Shown here one piece after another: positions 26,530 through 38,000 of a stretch of DNA of 64,000 nucleotides. Origin of the DNA: an uncultured Acidimicrobiales bacterium (GTDB lineage Bacteria; Actinomycetota; Acidimicrobiia; Acidimicrobiales; Hopanoidiivorantaceae); assembly GCA_958295755.1 (NCBI GenBank), contig OY282367.1, positions 1,740,022 to 1,804,021 of the forward strand, given 5' to 3'. The first letter of the stretch is position 1. Each line of letters begins with the position of its first letter. Position numbers and translations under genes: made by a program. Under the pieces are notes generated by a model. The model ran no database searches and was not told where the DNA came from. It saw only the letters and a list, made by a program, of their open reading frames with translations.

Positions 26530-27534
26530 TTAGTCGCTAGAAAATACATCAATCATCTGGCGGACATCATCTCCTAGGGGATACAGCACGGGCACAGTCG
26601 CTCCTGAGCTGAGATATTGATCTACTTTCTCGCGGCATTCGTCGGGTGTGCCTGCGGCGCAGATCATTTGCACTATGTCATCGGGCACCAGCTTGGACGC
26701 TTCTTTTACTTGTTCTAATGTGGCAGGCCATGTCATCACGCGGCCGACATCTTCTAACAGGGAAGTTGGCACACCTGAAGCTTTCATGATGTGAGGCTGT
26801 TGCCCTAGGTATTGCGTCACTAGCATTCGGGCGTTGTCTAACGCACTTTGGCGGTCGTCTGCCAGCGAACATACCACTAGTTGCGGGCGGTCTAAATCGT
26901 CTACAGAGCGGCCAGCTTTGGCCGTGCCTCGTTCAAGAGCTTCCATAGCTCGGCGGTTGTAGTCGGGAGAGACTAGATAGTTGAGCACCACCCCATCGGC
27001 AATCTCGCCTGTGAGTTCCATCATTTTCATGCCTGTAGCCCCGATGTAGATCGGCACATCTTTGGGGCGTCGTTCTTGAAGCACATAGTCCAACTCCACG
27101 CCGTCCATATGCACATAGTCGCCGTGGAAGGTAACTGTCTGGTCGGCTAGCAAGCCGCGTACAGATTCCACAACCTCGCGCATAGCTTGCAGAGGCCGTG
27201 TGCGCTGAACGCCAACTTTGGCTGCCAGCGGATCCCACCAGGCACCTATCCCTAAGATGATCCGCCCCGGCGCGAGATCATCAAGTGTTGAGAAAGTGGA
27301 GGCGAGACGCGCTGGGTTGCGAGTCCAGCAATCGACCACACCTGAGCCGATCTTTATGCGATCTGTGACTGCCGCGAACGCTGCCATCGGCACGCAGGCT
27401 TCTCTAACCAAGCGGGAGTCAGCCTGCCATGCCGCTTCAAAGCCGTGCTCTTCTGCGTATTGCACATATTCCATGGCCTCTCGCACTGGGTGAGCATCTT
27501 GGAGATAAAGGGCAAGCCTTCTGGATGGGCTCAT
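26530..27534 (-). CDS. LLM-class oxidoreductase, F420-dependent Mer-like
   Basis: 334 aa, similar in layout to 5,10-methylenetetrahydromethanopterin reductase and other F420-dependent luciferase-like enzymes: [37 protein letters not shown], interrupted here, [11 protein letters not shown] and [19 protein letters not shown] in the middle. RBS AAAGGAACC precedes ATG 27534. Convergent with the dehydrogenase-like gene. Substrate unknown. Confidence 0.88.
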   Translation of the reverse strand: MSPSRRLALYLQDAHPVREAMEYVQYAEEHGFEAAWQADSRLVREACVPMAAFAAVTDRIKIGSGVVDCWTRNPARLASTFSTLDDLAPGRIILGIGAWWDPLAAKVGVQRTRPLQAMREVVESVRGLLADQTVTFHGDYVHMDGVELDYVLQERRPKDVPIYIGATGMKMMELTGEIADGVVLNYLVSPDYNRRAMEALERGTAKAGRSVDDLDRPQLVVCSLADDRQSALDNARMLVTQYLGQQPHIMKASGVPTSLLEDVGRVMTWPATLEQVKEASKLVPDDIVQMICAAGTPDECREKVDQYLSSGATVPVLYPLGDDVRQMIDVFSSD

Positions 27535-27613
27535 GTCGGCGGTTCCTTTCCTTAGTGACTAATACTAAGTCTCCTTCAAAAAATAGCTAATATGTTTAGA
27601 TAATAAAATTTAG

Positions 27614-27619
27614 TATAAT
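27614..27619 (+). promoter_or_regulatory. Candidate -10 box for RCC1 gene
   Basis: A perfect TATAAT in a very A+T-rich stretch about 95 nt upstream of the first RCC1 gene; no clear -35 at proper spacing. The 5' leader downstream is filled by 19-bp repeats. Confidence 0.45.
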
Positions 27620-27631
27620 AATCTTCTAGTG

Positions 27632-27700
27632 TTTCTCTAACCCACTACTGTTTCTCTAACCCACTATTATTTCTCTAACCCACTAAACTATTTTCTCTAA
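27632..27700. repeat. Three 19-bp tandem repeats in leader of RCC1 gene
   Basis: tttctctaacccactactg, tttctctaacccactatta and tttctctaacccactaaac follow one another, then a partial copy (ttttctctaa) runs into the RBS. A shortened version (tttctctaagcaa) precedes the second RCC1 gene, so leader and gene were probably copied together. Confidence 0.9.
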
Positions 27701-27714
27701 GTAAGGAGAATGCC

Positions 27715-30700
27715 ATGTTTCATATTCGTAATTCTTCCATCAGAAAGATTTCTCAACGCGGCTGGCTGAAGTTGCTGGCAGTTGTTGCCATCTCAGCAAT
27801 CTTCATAGCGAGTTGCGGCAGTGACGACGATGATGAAACTGAAGACACCACCACTACGGTAACGCCGTCTTCCATCGTTGCTCCTACGACTGCCCCACCT
27901 CCCACGGTTGCTCCTACGACTGCTCCGCCCCCCACAACGACTGCCCCACCTCCCACGACCGCCATGCCTACTACTACAGTAGCCCCTGCCCCAGTAGCTC
28001 CGAACTATGACATAGCCGCTGGACAAAACCACACTTGTAGGCTCAATGACGGCAAAGTCCTATGCTGGGGCCGCAATCTACATGGGCAGCTAGGCAACGG
28101 CGAGAGCGGAGCAACAGCACACTCTTCTGTGCCTGTAGAAGTAGAAGGTATCACTGACGCGGTGGCAGTGGGAGCAGGCTGGGAACACACCTGCATCGTC
28201 CACGCCACAGGCGAAGTCTCATGCTGGGGCGACGACTCTAGCGGCGAGCTAGGCAATGGCATGACGGTCAACTCAGTTCCATCACCTGTCAAAGTCACTG
28301 GACTAGACGACGCAATTGATGTAACAGCAGGTCATTGGCACACTTGCGCTTTGCGCTCCACAGGTGCTATTTCTTGCTGGGGTAGCAATCACGACGGTCA
28401 GTTAGGCAATGATGATATGGGTGTCGACTCTGCTGTGCCAGTATCGGTGATAGGCATTTCAGATGCCGTCAGCGTAAGTGCTAACGGCGAGCACACCTGT
28501 GCTGTTCACGCCACTGGCGAAGTCTCCTGCTGGGGCGACAACTGGCAGGGCGAATTGGGTGGCGGGAGTAGCGCAGATACTGAATCGTCTGTGCCTGTGA
28601 AAGTCTCTGGCGTTAGTGGTGCTGTTGAGGTCGCTAGCGGCTTTGACCACAACTGCGCTCTGTTAGAAAGCGGCAGAGTCTCATGTTGGGGACATACCGA
28701 ATTCGGACAGGTCGGCAACGGCAAAGCCTATATAGATGTAGTGCTGGACGACTCATTCATAGCTGAGCCAGGTGAAGTTGATTCTTTAGACGGTGCTACT
28801 GCCGTAACTGCTGGTGGTTATTTCAGCTGTGCATTGCATGAAAATGGCGAAGTCTCCTGCTGGGGTAGCAATGTGCAGGGACAGCTAGGCAACGCCACAG
28901 CACCTCTCTTGGCTCCGTCTCCTGTTCCTGTAGCAGGTATTGACGATGCTATTGGTGTGACGGCCGGAGGAGAACACGCCTGTGTTCTCCGTCAAGGTGG
29001 AGCGGTTTCTTGCTTCGGTTTAAACGTCTTTGGAGAGCTAGGGGACGGACAGAGTGATCTGTTCACATCTGAGCAAGTGAAAGTGGTGGGCATCGACGAC
29101 GCTGTTTCTATATCTTCAGCAGGCGTTCATGCCTGCGCGCTTCACTCCAATGGCGAAATCTCTTGCTGGGGCCGCAACTGGAAGGGATCATCTGGTGATG
29201 TTGCCACCGGCGATGCTCCCCCTGTGCCGATCAAAATAGACGGCATTGACGATGCCACCGTCATGACAGCAGGCAGTTTAATTTCATGCGCCGTGAGCGA
29301 GAATGACGAAATGAGATGTTGGGGTTCACTCGTCGACAGCGATTTCACAGAAAACGAAGCCGGCCAGATTTCGCCTGTACCGACCCTCCCAGAGTGGATG
29401 TCTACACTGGACTTTGAAGACATAAAGAAAATCCAAGTGGGAGGAGGCCATTTTTGCATTCTCTATCAAAACAAAACCGTCACATGTATCGGTGTGAACA
29501 TTTTCGGGCAACTAGGCAATGGCGAATTCGGCGAAGTTGTCAGTTTCGCAATATCGAATGTGCCAGACATAGATGACGCCACCGACATCTCGACTGGGCT
29601 TCACCACTCCTGTGCGCTTCATGAATCAGGCGAAGTCTCGTGCTGGGGTCGCAACCACTTTGGACAGCTAGGCACAGGTGAAGCACTAGTCGGAGCTCAC
29701 TCGGCCGTACCGCAGCGAGTCTTAGGCATCACAGATGCAATAGCAATAGATACAGGCACTTTGCACACCACATGCGCTCTGCACGAAAACGGTGAAGTCT
29801 CATGCTGGGGCCAAAATGACTTTGGCGAACTGAGCGCAAACGCAGATGCCTCAACTGACCACTCGGCGGTGCCGGTAAAAATTGAAGGCATCTCAGATGC
29901 CACAGCTATTACTGCTAGCACCTTTCATGTTTGCGCTCTACACGAAAACGGTGAAGTCTCATGCTGGGGAGGAGGCTTTTTCGGACAGCTCGGCACAGAT
30001 GAAGAAATCATCGACGGCTTCAGCACAACACCAGTCAAGACAGCAGGCATTTCCGATGCCACAGCCATCTCAGCCGGAAACAGCTACACCTGTGCATTAC
30101 ACGAGACCGGCGAGATCACCTGCTGGGGAACAAACGTCTTCGGCCAGTTGGGCAACGGTGAGGCTTTAGATACCTCGAATTCGAGAACACCTGTAGAAGT
30201 GATATTTTCTACTACAGCAGGCCCTGCCCCAGTAGCTCCGAACTATGACATAGCCGCTGGGAACAACCACACTTGTACGCTCAATGACGGCAAAGTCTGG
30301 TGCTGGGGCCGTAATCTGCATGGGCAGCTAGGCAACGGCGAGAGCGGAGCAACTGCCCACTCTTCCACCCCTGTGGAAGTAGAAGGGATCACTGACGCGG
30401 TGGCAGTGGGAGCAGGCTGGGAGCACACCTGCGTCGTCCACGCCACAGGCGAAGTTTCCTGCTGGGGCGACGACTCTAGCGGCGAGCTAGGAAATGGCGT
30501 GACGGTCAACTCAATTCCATCACCTGTCAAAGTCATTGGAGTAGATGACGCAATCGATGTAACAGCAGGCCATTGGCACACTTGCGCGCTTCATGAAAGC
30601 GGGGAAGTCTCTTGCTGGGGTAGCAATCACGACGGTCAGTTAGGCAATGATGATATGGGTGTCGACTCTGCTGTGCCAGTGTCTGTAATAGGCATTTCAG

Positions 30701-32469
30701 ATGCCGTCAGTGTAAGTGCTAGCGGCGAGCACACCTGTGCTGTTCATGCCACTGGCGAAGTTTCTTGCTGGGGCGACAACTGGCGGGGCGAATTGGGTAG
30801 CGGGGAATCTGACGGGGAGTCTGAGGTAGGTATGGAGTCGTCTGTGCCTGTGAAAGTCTCTGGCGTTAGTGGTGCTGTTGAGGTCGCTAGCGGCTTTGAC
30901 CACAACTGCGCTCTGTTAGAAAGTGGCAAGGTCTCATGTTGGGGACATAACGACATCGGACAGGTTGGCAACGGCAAAGCCTATATTGATGTAGTGCTGG
31001 ACGACTCATTTATAGCTGAGCCAGGTGAAGTCGATTCTTTAGACGATGCTATTTCTATATCTTCTGGTAATGGATTCAGCTGTGCAGTGCGCGAAGCTGG
31101 CGGCATCTCCTGCTGGGGCAGCAATCTGCTGGGACAGCTGGGTAGCGGCGGAGCACCTGTAAGCCCGTCTCCTGTTTCTGTCGCTGGTATTGACGATGCT
31201 ATTGGTGTGGCGACCGGAGTAGAGCACACTTGTGCTGTCCGAGAAGGCGGAGCGGTTTATTGCTTCGGACTCAACATCCATGGAGAGCTAGGGGACGGCC
31301 AGAGGGATCTATATACATCTGGACAAGTGAAAGTGGCGGGCATTGATGACGCTGCTTCTATATTTGCATCACGTACTCATTCTTGCGTGCTTCACTCCAA
31401 TGGCGAAATCTCTTGCTGGGGCCGCAACTGGAAGGGATCAACTGGCGATGCTGCCACCGGCGATGCTCCTCCTGTGCCGATCAAAATAGACGGCATTGAT
31501 AATGCCACCTACCTGGCAACAGGCGATCTGCTTTCATGCGCCATACTTGAGAGCGGCAGAATTACATGTTGGGGCGGAATAGTCACTAACGATTTCATAG
31601 AAAACGAAGACGGCCAGATTTCGCCTATACCGACTATCCCACCTATCCCACAGTGGCTGTCTCCACTGGACCTTGAAAGCTTTAAGAAACTCACAGTGGG
31701 AGGAAGCCATCTTTGCATCCTCGATCAAGACAACATCATCTCATGTGTTGGTGTGAACCTTTTCGGGCAACTAGGCAAAGGCGAATTCGGCGATACTCTC
31801 AATTTCGAATTAGCGAGTGTGTCAAACATTGATGACGCCATCGACATCTCAGTAGGATCCCAACACTCTTGTGCGCTTCATGAATCAGGCGAAATCTCCT
31901 GTTGGGGTCGCAACCACTTTGGACAGCTGGGCACAGGCGAAGCACAAGTTGGATCCCACTCGGCCGTACCGCAACGAGTCATAGGTATCACAGACGCAAT
32001 AGCAGTGGCGGCAAGTACTACGAACATCACATGCGCCCTGCACGAAAACGGCGAAGTCTCATGCTGGGGCCAAAATGACTTCGGCGAACTGGGCACAAAC
32101 GCAGATCCATCAACTGACCACTCGGCACTGCCAGTAAAAATTGAAGGCATCTCAAATGCCACAGCTATTACCGCTGGTAACTTTCATGTCTGCGCTCTGC
32201 ACGAATCTGGCGAAGTCTCTTGCTGGGGAGGAGGCTTTTTCGGACAGCTTGGCGTAGATGAAGAAGTCATCGACGGCTTCAGCACAACACCAGTCAAGGT
32301 AGCAGGCATTTCCGATGTCACAGCCATCTCAGCTAGCAGTAACCACACCTGTGCATTACACGAAACCAGCGAGGTCACCTGCTGGGGCTTAGACATCTCC
32401 GGACAGCTAGGTAGCGGAACAGCGGTAGGAAACCCAAATTCAACAACACCAGTAGAAGTGATATTTTAG
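27715..32469 (+). CDS. Giant secreted RCC1-repeat lipoprotein, double array (28 blades)
   Basis: 1584 aa. Signal peptide with lipobox FIAS/Cys34, acidic run, then a Thr/Pro linker to about residue 97. The rest is RCC1-type repeats of about 50 residues, each with the pattern HTCAL...GEVSCWG...GQLG. I count 14 blades from about 97 to 831 and 14 more from about 838 to the end. RCC1 domains form seven-bladed propellers, so this predicts four propellers. Every blade has two Cys about 13 residues apart, suggesting a disulfide per blade, sensible outside the cell. Residue 832 (TCT) takes the place of the stop found after the same EVIF in the second gene. AAGGAG precedes the ATG. Function unknown; binding or adhesion is plausible. 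Confidence 0.9.
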   Translation: MFHIRNSSIRKISQRGWLKLLAVVAISAIFIASCGSDDDDETEDTTTTVTPSSIVAPTTAPPPTVAPTTAPPPTTTAPPPTTAMPTTTVAPAPVAPNYDIAAGQNHTCRLNDGKVLCWGRNLHGQLGNGESGATAHSSVPVEVEGITDAVAVGAGWEHTCIVHATGEVSCWGDDSSGELGNGMTVNSVPSPVKVTGLDDAIDVTAGHWHTCALRSTGAISCWGSNHDGQLGNDDMGVDSAVPVSVIGISDAVSVSANGEHTCAVHATGEVSCWGDNWQGELGGGSSADTESSVPVKVSGVSGAVEVASGFDHNCALLESGRVSCWGHTEFGQVGNGKAYIDVVLDDSFIAEPGEVDSLDGATAVTAGGYFSCALHENGEVSCWGSNVQGQLGNATAPLLAPSPVPVAGIDDAIGVTAGGEHACVLRQGGAVSCFGLNVFGELGDGQSDLFTSEQVKVVGIDDAVSISSAGVHACALHSNGEISCWGRNWKGSSGDVATGDAPPVPIKIDGIDDATVMTAGSLISCAVSENDEMRCWGSLVDSDFTENEAGQISPVPTLPEWMSTLDFEDIKKIQVGGGHFCILYQNKTVTCIGVNIFGQLGNGEFGEVVSFAISNVPDIDDATDISTGLHHSCALHESGEVSCWGRNHFGQLGTGEALVGAHSAVPQRVLGITDAIAIDTGTLHTTCALHENGEVSCWGQNDFGELSANADASTDHSAVPVKIEGISDATAITASTFHVCALHENGEVSCWGGGFFGQLGTDEEIIDGFSTTPVKTAGISDATAISAGNSYTCALHETGEITCWGTNVFGQLGNGEALDTSNSRTPVEVIFSTTAGPAPVAPNYDIAAGNNHTCTLNDGKVWCWGRNLHGQLGNGESGATAHSSTPVEVEGITDAVAVGAGWEHTCVVHATGEVSCWGDDSSGELGNGVTVNSIPSPVKVIGVDDAIDVTAGHWHTCALHESGEVSCWGSNHDGQLGNDDMGVDSAVPVSVIGISDAVSVSASGEHTCAVHATGEVSCWGDNWRGELGSGESDGESEVGMESSVPVKVSGVSGAVEVASGFDHNCALLESGKVSCWGHNDIGQVGNGKAYIDVVLDDSFIAEPGEVDSLDDAISISSGNGFSCAVREAGGISCWGSNLLGQLGSGGAPVSPSPVSVAGIDDAIGVATGVEHTCAVREGGAVYCFGLNIHGELGDGQRDLYTSGQVKVAGIDDAASIFASRTHSCVLHSNGEISCWGRNWKGSTGDAATGDAPPVPIKIDGIDNATYLATGDLLSCAILESGRITCWGGIVTNDFIENEDGQISPIPTIPPIPQWLSPLDLESFKKLTVGGSHLCILDQDNIISCVGVNLFGQLGKGEFGDTLNFELASVSNIDDAIDISVGSQHSCALHESGEISCWGRNHFGQLGTGEAQVGSHSAVPQRVIGITDAIAVAASTTNITCALHENGEVSCWGQNDFGELGTNADPSTDHSALPVKIEGISNATAITAGNFHVCALHESGEVSCWGGGFFGQLGVDEEVIDGFSTTPVKVAGISDVTAISASSNHTCALHETSEVTCWGLDISGQLGSGTAVGNPNSTTPVEVIF

Positions 32470-32557
32470 CTTCGCCCACGAACAATCTACAGAAACTACG
32501 CCCCTTATTTCTCTAAGCAATCTCTAAGCAAGGAGAGTGCCAAGCAAGGAGGTTGCC

Positions 32558-35065
32558 ATGCTTCATATTCGTAAATCTTTTAGCAGAAAGATTTCTCAGC
32601 GCGGCTGGTTGAAGTTGTTGGCGGTTGTTGCCATCTCAGCAATCTTCATAGCGAGTTGCGCCAGTGACGACGATGATGAAACTGAAGACTCCACCACAAC
32701 GGTAACGCCATCTTCCACCGTTGCTCCTACGACTGCCCCACCTCCCACGGTTACTCCTACGACTGCTGCACCTCCAACGACCGCCGCGCCTACTACTACA
32801 GCAGGCCCTGCCCCAGTAGCTCCCCCAGTAGCTCCGGACTATGACATAGCCGCTGGACAAAATCACACTTGTAGGCTCAATGACGGCAAAGTCCTATGCT
32901 GGGGCCGCAATCTGCATGGGCAGCTAGGCAACGGCGAGAGCGGAGCAACTGCCCACTCTTCTGTGCCTGTGGAAGTAGAAGGTATCACTGACGCAGTGGC
33001 AGTAGGAGCAGGCTGGGAACACACCTGCGTCGTCCACGCCACAGGCGAAGTTTCCTGCTGGGGCGACGACTCTAGCGGCGAGCTAGGAAATGGCATGACG
33101 GTCAACTCAGTTCCATCACCTGTCAAAGTCATTGGACTAGATGACGCAATTGATGTAACAGCAGGTCATTGGCACACTTGCGCTTTGCGCTCCACAGGTG
33201 CTATTTCTTGCTGGGGTAGCAATCACGACGGTCAGTTAGGCAATGATGATATGGGTGTCGACTCTGCTGTGCCAGTATCGGTGATAGGCATTTCAGATGC
33301 CGTCAACATAAGTGCTAACGGCGAGCACACCTGTGCTGTTCATGCCACTGGCGAAGTCTCCTGCTGGGGCGACAACTGGCGGGGCGAATTGGGTGGCGGA
33401 GAATCTGACGGGGAGTCTGACGTAGGTATGGAGTCGTCTGTGCCTGTGAAAGTCTCTGGCGTTAGTGGTGCTGTTGAGGTCGCCAGCGGCTTTGACCACA
33501 ACTGCGCTCTGTTAGAAAGCGGCAAAGTCTCATGTTGGGGACATAACGAAATCGGACAGGTTGGCAACGGCAAAGCCTATATAGATGTAGTGCAGAACGA
33601 CTCATTTATAGTTGAGCCAGGTGAAGTCGAATCTTTAGACGATGCTACTTCCATAACTTCTGGCTATGGATTCAGCTGTGCAGTGCGTGAAGCTGGCGAT
33701 GTTTCCTGCTGGGGCAGCAATCTGCAGGGACAGCTGGGTAGCGGTGAAGCACCTGTAAGTAGATCTCCTGTTTCTGTTGCAGGTATTGACGATGCTATCG
33801 GTGTAACAGCTGGTAGGGAGCACACTTGTGTTCTCCGTCAAGGTGGAGCGGTTTCTTGCTTCGGACTCAACATCCATGGAGAGCTAGGGGACGGCCAGAG
33901 AGACTTGTTTTCAGTTAAGCAAGTGAAAGTGGAAGGCATCGACGACGCTGTTTCTATATTTGCATCAAGTACTCATGCTTGCGTGCTTCACTCTAATAGC
34001 GAAATCTCTTGCTGGGGCCGCTTCTGGAAGGGATTAGATGGCGATACTGCCACCGGCGATGCTCCCCCTGTGCCTATCAAAATAGACGGCATTGATAATG
34101 CCAGCGACCTGGCAACAGGCGATCTGCTTTCATGCGCCATACTCAGGAGCAGCAGAATTGCATGTTGGGGCGGAATGGTCACCAACGATTTCATAGAAAA
34201 CGAAGACGGTCAGATTTCGCCTATACCTACTATCCCACCTATCCCACAGTGGCTGTCTCCACTGAACCTTGAAAGCATTAAGAAAATCACAGTGGGAGGA
34301 AACCATCTTTGCGTCCTCGATCAAGACAACACCATTTCATGTCTTGGCGGGAACCGTTTCGGGCAACTAGGCAGTGGCACTCTCGACCAAACTGTCATTT
34401 TCGACTTAGCGAATGTGATAAACATTGATGACGCCATCGACATCTCGCTAGGATTCTACCACTCCTGCGCACTTCATGAATCAGGCGAAATCTCCTGCTG
34501 GGGTCGCAACCACTTTGGACAGCTAGGCACAGGCGAAGCACAAGTCAGATCTCACTCAGCTGTACCGCAACGAGTCATAGGCATCACAGATGCAATAGCA
34601 GTGGCGACAAGCACTTCGCACAACACATGCGCTCTGCACGAAAACGGCGAAGTTTCATGCTGGGGCCAAAATGACTTCGGCGAACTGGGCGAAAACGCAG
34701 ATCCATCAACTGACCACTCGGCAGTGCCAGTAAAAATTGAAGGCATCTCAAATGCCACAGCTATTACCGCTGGGGACTTTCATGTCTGTGCTCTGCACGA
34801 ATCTGGTGAAGTCTCTTGCTGGGGAGGAAGCTTCTACGGACAGCTTGGCGTAGATGAAGAAGTCATCGACGGCTTCAGCACAACACCAGTCAAGGTAGCA
34901 GGCATCTCCGATGTCACAGCCATCGTAGCTAGCAGTAACCACACCTGTGCATTACACGAAACCAGCGAAGTCACCTGCTGGGGCTTTGACATCTCCGGAC
35001 AGCTAGGTAGCGGAAAATCAGCAGGAAACCGAAATTCAACAACACCCGTAGAAGTGATATTTTAA
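32558..35065 (+). CDS. Secreted RCC1-repeat lipoprotein, single array (14 blades)
   Basis: 835 aa from ATG 32558, chosen for its AAGGAGG at 32546-32552; GTG 32537 would add seven residues spanning that RBS. Same signal peptide and lipobox (Cys34) as the upstream gene, same Thr/Pro linker, and 14 RCC1 blades, predicted to form two seven-bladed propellers. It is a tandem paralogue of either half of the upstream gene and is mosaic: blade 3 matches the first array (RSTGAISC), whereas blade 4 (GESDGES insert) and the second half (PTIPPIPQW) match the second array. The sequence before the start contains a duplicated aagcaaggag element. It ends 2 nt from the convergent helicase stop. Confidence 0.9.
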   Translation: MLHIRKSFSRKISQRGWLKLLAVVAISAIFIASCASDDDDETEDSTTTVTPSSTVAPTTAPPPTVTPTTAAPPTTAAPTTTAGPAPVAPPVAPDYDIAAGQNHTCRLNDGKVLCWGRNLHGQLGNGESGATAHSSVPVEVEGITDAVAVGAGWEHTCVVHATGEVSCWGDDSSGELGNGMTVNSVPSPVKVIGLDDAIDVTAGHWHTCALRSTGAISCWGSNHDGQLGNDDMGVDSAVPVSVIGISDAVNISANGEHTCAVHATGEVSCWGDNWRGELGGGESDGESDVGMESSVPVKVSGVSGAVEVASGFDHNCALLESGKVSCWGHNEIGQVGNGKAYIDVVQNDSFIVEPGEVESLDDATSITSGYGFSCAVREAGDVSCWGSNLQGQLGSGEAPVSRSPVSVAGIDDAIGVTAGREHTCVLRQGGAVSCFGLNIHGELGDGQRDLFSVKQVKVEGIDDAVSIFASSTHACVLHSNSEISCWGRFWKGLDGDTATGDAPPVPIKIDGIDNASDLATGDLLSCAILRSSRIACWGGMVTNDFIENEDGQISPIPTIPPIPQWLSPLNLESIKKITVGGNHLCVLDQDNTISCLGGNRFGQLGSGTLDQTVIFDLANVINIDDAIDISLGFYHSCALHESGEISCWGRNHFGQLGTGEAQVRSHSAVPQRVIGITDAIAVATSTSHNTCALHENGEVSCWGQNDFGELGENADPSTDHSAVPVKIEGISNATAITAGDFHVCALHESGEVSCWGGSFYGQLGVDEEVIDGFSTTPVKVAGISDVTAIVASSNHTCALHETSEVTCWGFDISGQLGSGKSAGNRNSTTPVEVIF

Positions 35066-35067
35066 AC

Positions 35068-38000
35068 TTAGCTATGTGCCTTGTTTTTTTCTAAACAATC
35101 TAACAGTTGTTTGTGTATAGCATCTGCAGCTTTACCTCTATCATGCCACCAGTCGGTAGACCAAATTCTATATAGTTTCCAGCCTAGGCTTTCTAAAACT
35201 TGTTGGCGGAGCTTGTCCCTCTCTCTAGCAGTGTAGGAACTGTGATATGCTGCGCCGTCGCATTCTATGCCTGCTAGGTATTCTCCTGGCCGTTCTGGAT
35301 GTATCACCCCGATATCTATTCTGAATTTGGATACACCTATCTGAGGTTCTACATCCCAGCTTCTTTTTCTGAGTTCCAATATTACTTCTTCTTCAAATAC
35401 AGACTCGGAACTTCCTATCGAACCTGCTATATCTGCGGACAATACGCCTCGTTCAGCGAACAGTAAGAAATCCTTCAAGTCTTTTACACCTTGTGGCGTG
35501 CTCGGGGTCACTCGCATGTGCTCTGGAAGCAGACTGGTAAAAATTTTCATTTCATGTTTTGCTCTAGTGAACGCAACATTTAGTCGTCGTTCCCCTCCGT
35601 CTTGATTTACAGGACCAAAACGCATAGCAGGGGGATTTCCAGCAGAATCTGGCCCATAACCTACACTGAACAATATCACATCACGCTCATCTCCTTGGAC
35701 AGTTTCAAGATTCTTAACAAAAATAGGTTCAACAATGTCTTCAGAAAAAGCTACTTCAATAGATGGGTCATTTTTGCGCTCAATATCTAGCAGATCCTCA
35801 ATGAGTTGTTGTTGAGTTTGGTTAAATGTAACGACACCCATAGATGCATCCCTGATGGCTTTATCTTTGTGGCGCAGGCGTTTCAAAATCTCATCTACCA
35901 CCAGTCTTGCTTCTATAAGATTTGTTCGAGCCTTGCTGCCTGGCGTGTATATCCCGTTGGATTTAACAAGAGAAACTCCTTTCTTATCAAAAGGAGGAGG
36001 GAAAGTAATCAATCTATTTTCGTAATAACGATTATTAGAAAACGCTATCAGATCTTCTTTCTTGGAACGGTAATGAAGATTGAGATGTTGTTTAGGGATG
36101 CTGGCACTTTCCATTTCGTCCAAAATACTTTCTAAATCAGGTATTTCGCCACTGTTCAATTCATCTTCTTCATCTTCATCTTGACGTTGAAAAAAATTAG
36201 AGGGGGGCATCTGTTTGGGATCACCTGCGACTATCACTTGTTTCGCTCTAGCTAGAGTTCCGATTGCATCCCAAGTGGTTATCTGACTAGCTTCATCAAA
36301 AATAACTACATCAAAGTGTCCTTTACCCGCTGGAAGATATTGCGATACCGACAAAGGTGACATCATCCAACATGGTGTAAGGGTTGTAAGAATATTTGAG
36401 AATCTTTCGTGTAGTTCTCGAACTGTTATGCGAGGTCGTTTTTGATTCATGTATCTTCTTAGTTCACCCCAGTCTGAACTATTTTCTAGTAATCGTTGCT
36501 GAGCAATATTTTGGGCAATTTGGCTGGCGATATATTTAGATGTAACTTTTTGATATTTTGTGTCCAATGCACAAAAATCTTGGATTATAGTTTCTTGCAT
36601 CTGGCTAGAAAAGTTTCGCAAAGTTGAGTCTTCCTCTATCACTGCAGCTGTCCACCACTCCCAGTATGAAGCTTCAAAAGCTTCTGACAAAGCATCGGAA
36701 GGTATCGTTTCATTCTCTGCCGCTTCAACCAAAGAACCTAAACCTAACTTTTCAGCTGTTTCTTTTGTTTTAATCCATCGACACCAATCGTGCAAGCTAT
36801 GTTTATTTTCTTTAATCGAATCACCCGCGGTGGCTATTTTCCTAAGCATGTCAGGTGCCTCTGCGAATACCTTAAGAGGACTTTCCAAAGCTATTTTTGA
36901 AAATTCTTCATCTGTTGCTTTTAGAGTATCAAATGCCTCAACAAATTTAGCACAAGCCGCACCAATAGGGCTCTCGTATCCGAAAGGTCTTTCTTCAGCA
37001 ACAGAAGCACTCGCTATAGCTTCACGCAAGTCTCTGAGTTGTGCAGGCTTAGCGGAAGCTTGCATGGTTTCAAGCAACTTCTTAGTCATATTGGCCAGTT
37101 CCAAAAGTGCGTCAGTGTCACTACTGTGGCTTTGCCAGAACTCCTGTCCTGATAGCTTCTGATCAAATTCTTGTATCTGTTTATCAATTTGGCTCATCTC
37201 CAACAAGACAGGTAAGTCCCTAGCTGCGTCAGGCTTGCCTTCACAAAATGGGCTGAGTGTTTTGGATAATTTTCTAGTTTTATTCTTTCGTGATAACCAC
37301 CATTCTTGAGAAGCTTCAGATAGCTGGTGATGTAAGCTCTCTATGTCTAGTTGCCTCCAACCAAAATCTGGATATTCTGCTTGCAGTTGTGCTTCAGAAG
37401 TACGATAATTTTCTAACTGTTCAGCTGCTGATAGCAAATCATCTACTGAGATATTGTCAGCTAGACATTTACCAGCTTCGTGCATTCTATCTAACGACAA
37501 AACTTTACAGAGGTTTGACAACCCTTCTAATTCCACCAGAGACTCATTCCACAGCCCATTCAATCCCAAATTTTTCAACAAATCCTGTTCATTACCTTTG
37601 CATTTCTCAGCATCAGAAGATAATTTAGTAGATGTTTCCAGCACTTTCTTTTCCCACGCAGGCCCCCAAGAAGTTGCGCTTAGTATATATATGAAATCAC
37701 AAGAAAAATCAACTGAAGCACTATCAGAAGAAAGAGTGCGCACAGTTTTTTCTAAGTTATCAAGCTCTTCTTCGCTGTGCTCATCAGATGTGCCCCAATT
37801 CAGTGGGACATGCCAACTCGAGTTGGCATGTTTCACTTTTAGACCGATTCCCTCATAAGCCGAGTAGCCATTGCTTCTTTTTTTATGCAAAGATTCAACG
37901 AACATATTTAAGCTGGTTCGTATTTCCTGTAATTCTTGCCCACACTTTTCCCACTCACTGGGATCACGCAGATCAGCAAAATCGGCAGCTTGCTTCAATT

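Noticed and set aside
27753..34942. Many antisense frames of 60-110 codons across the RCC1 genes
   Set aside because: Repeated codon patterns keep the opposite strand open; the frames recur with each repeat copy and are shadows.
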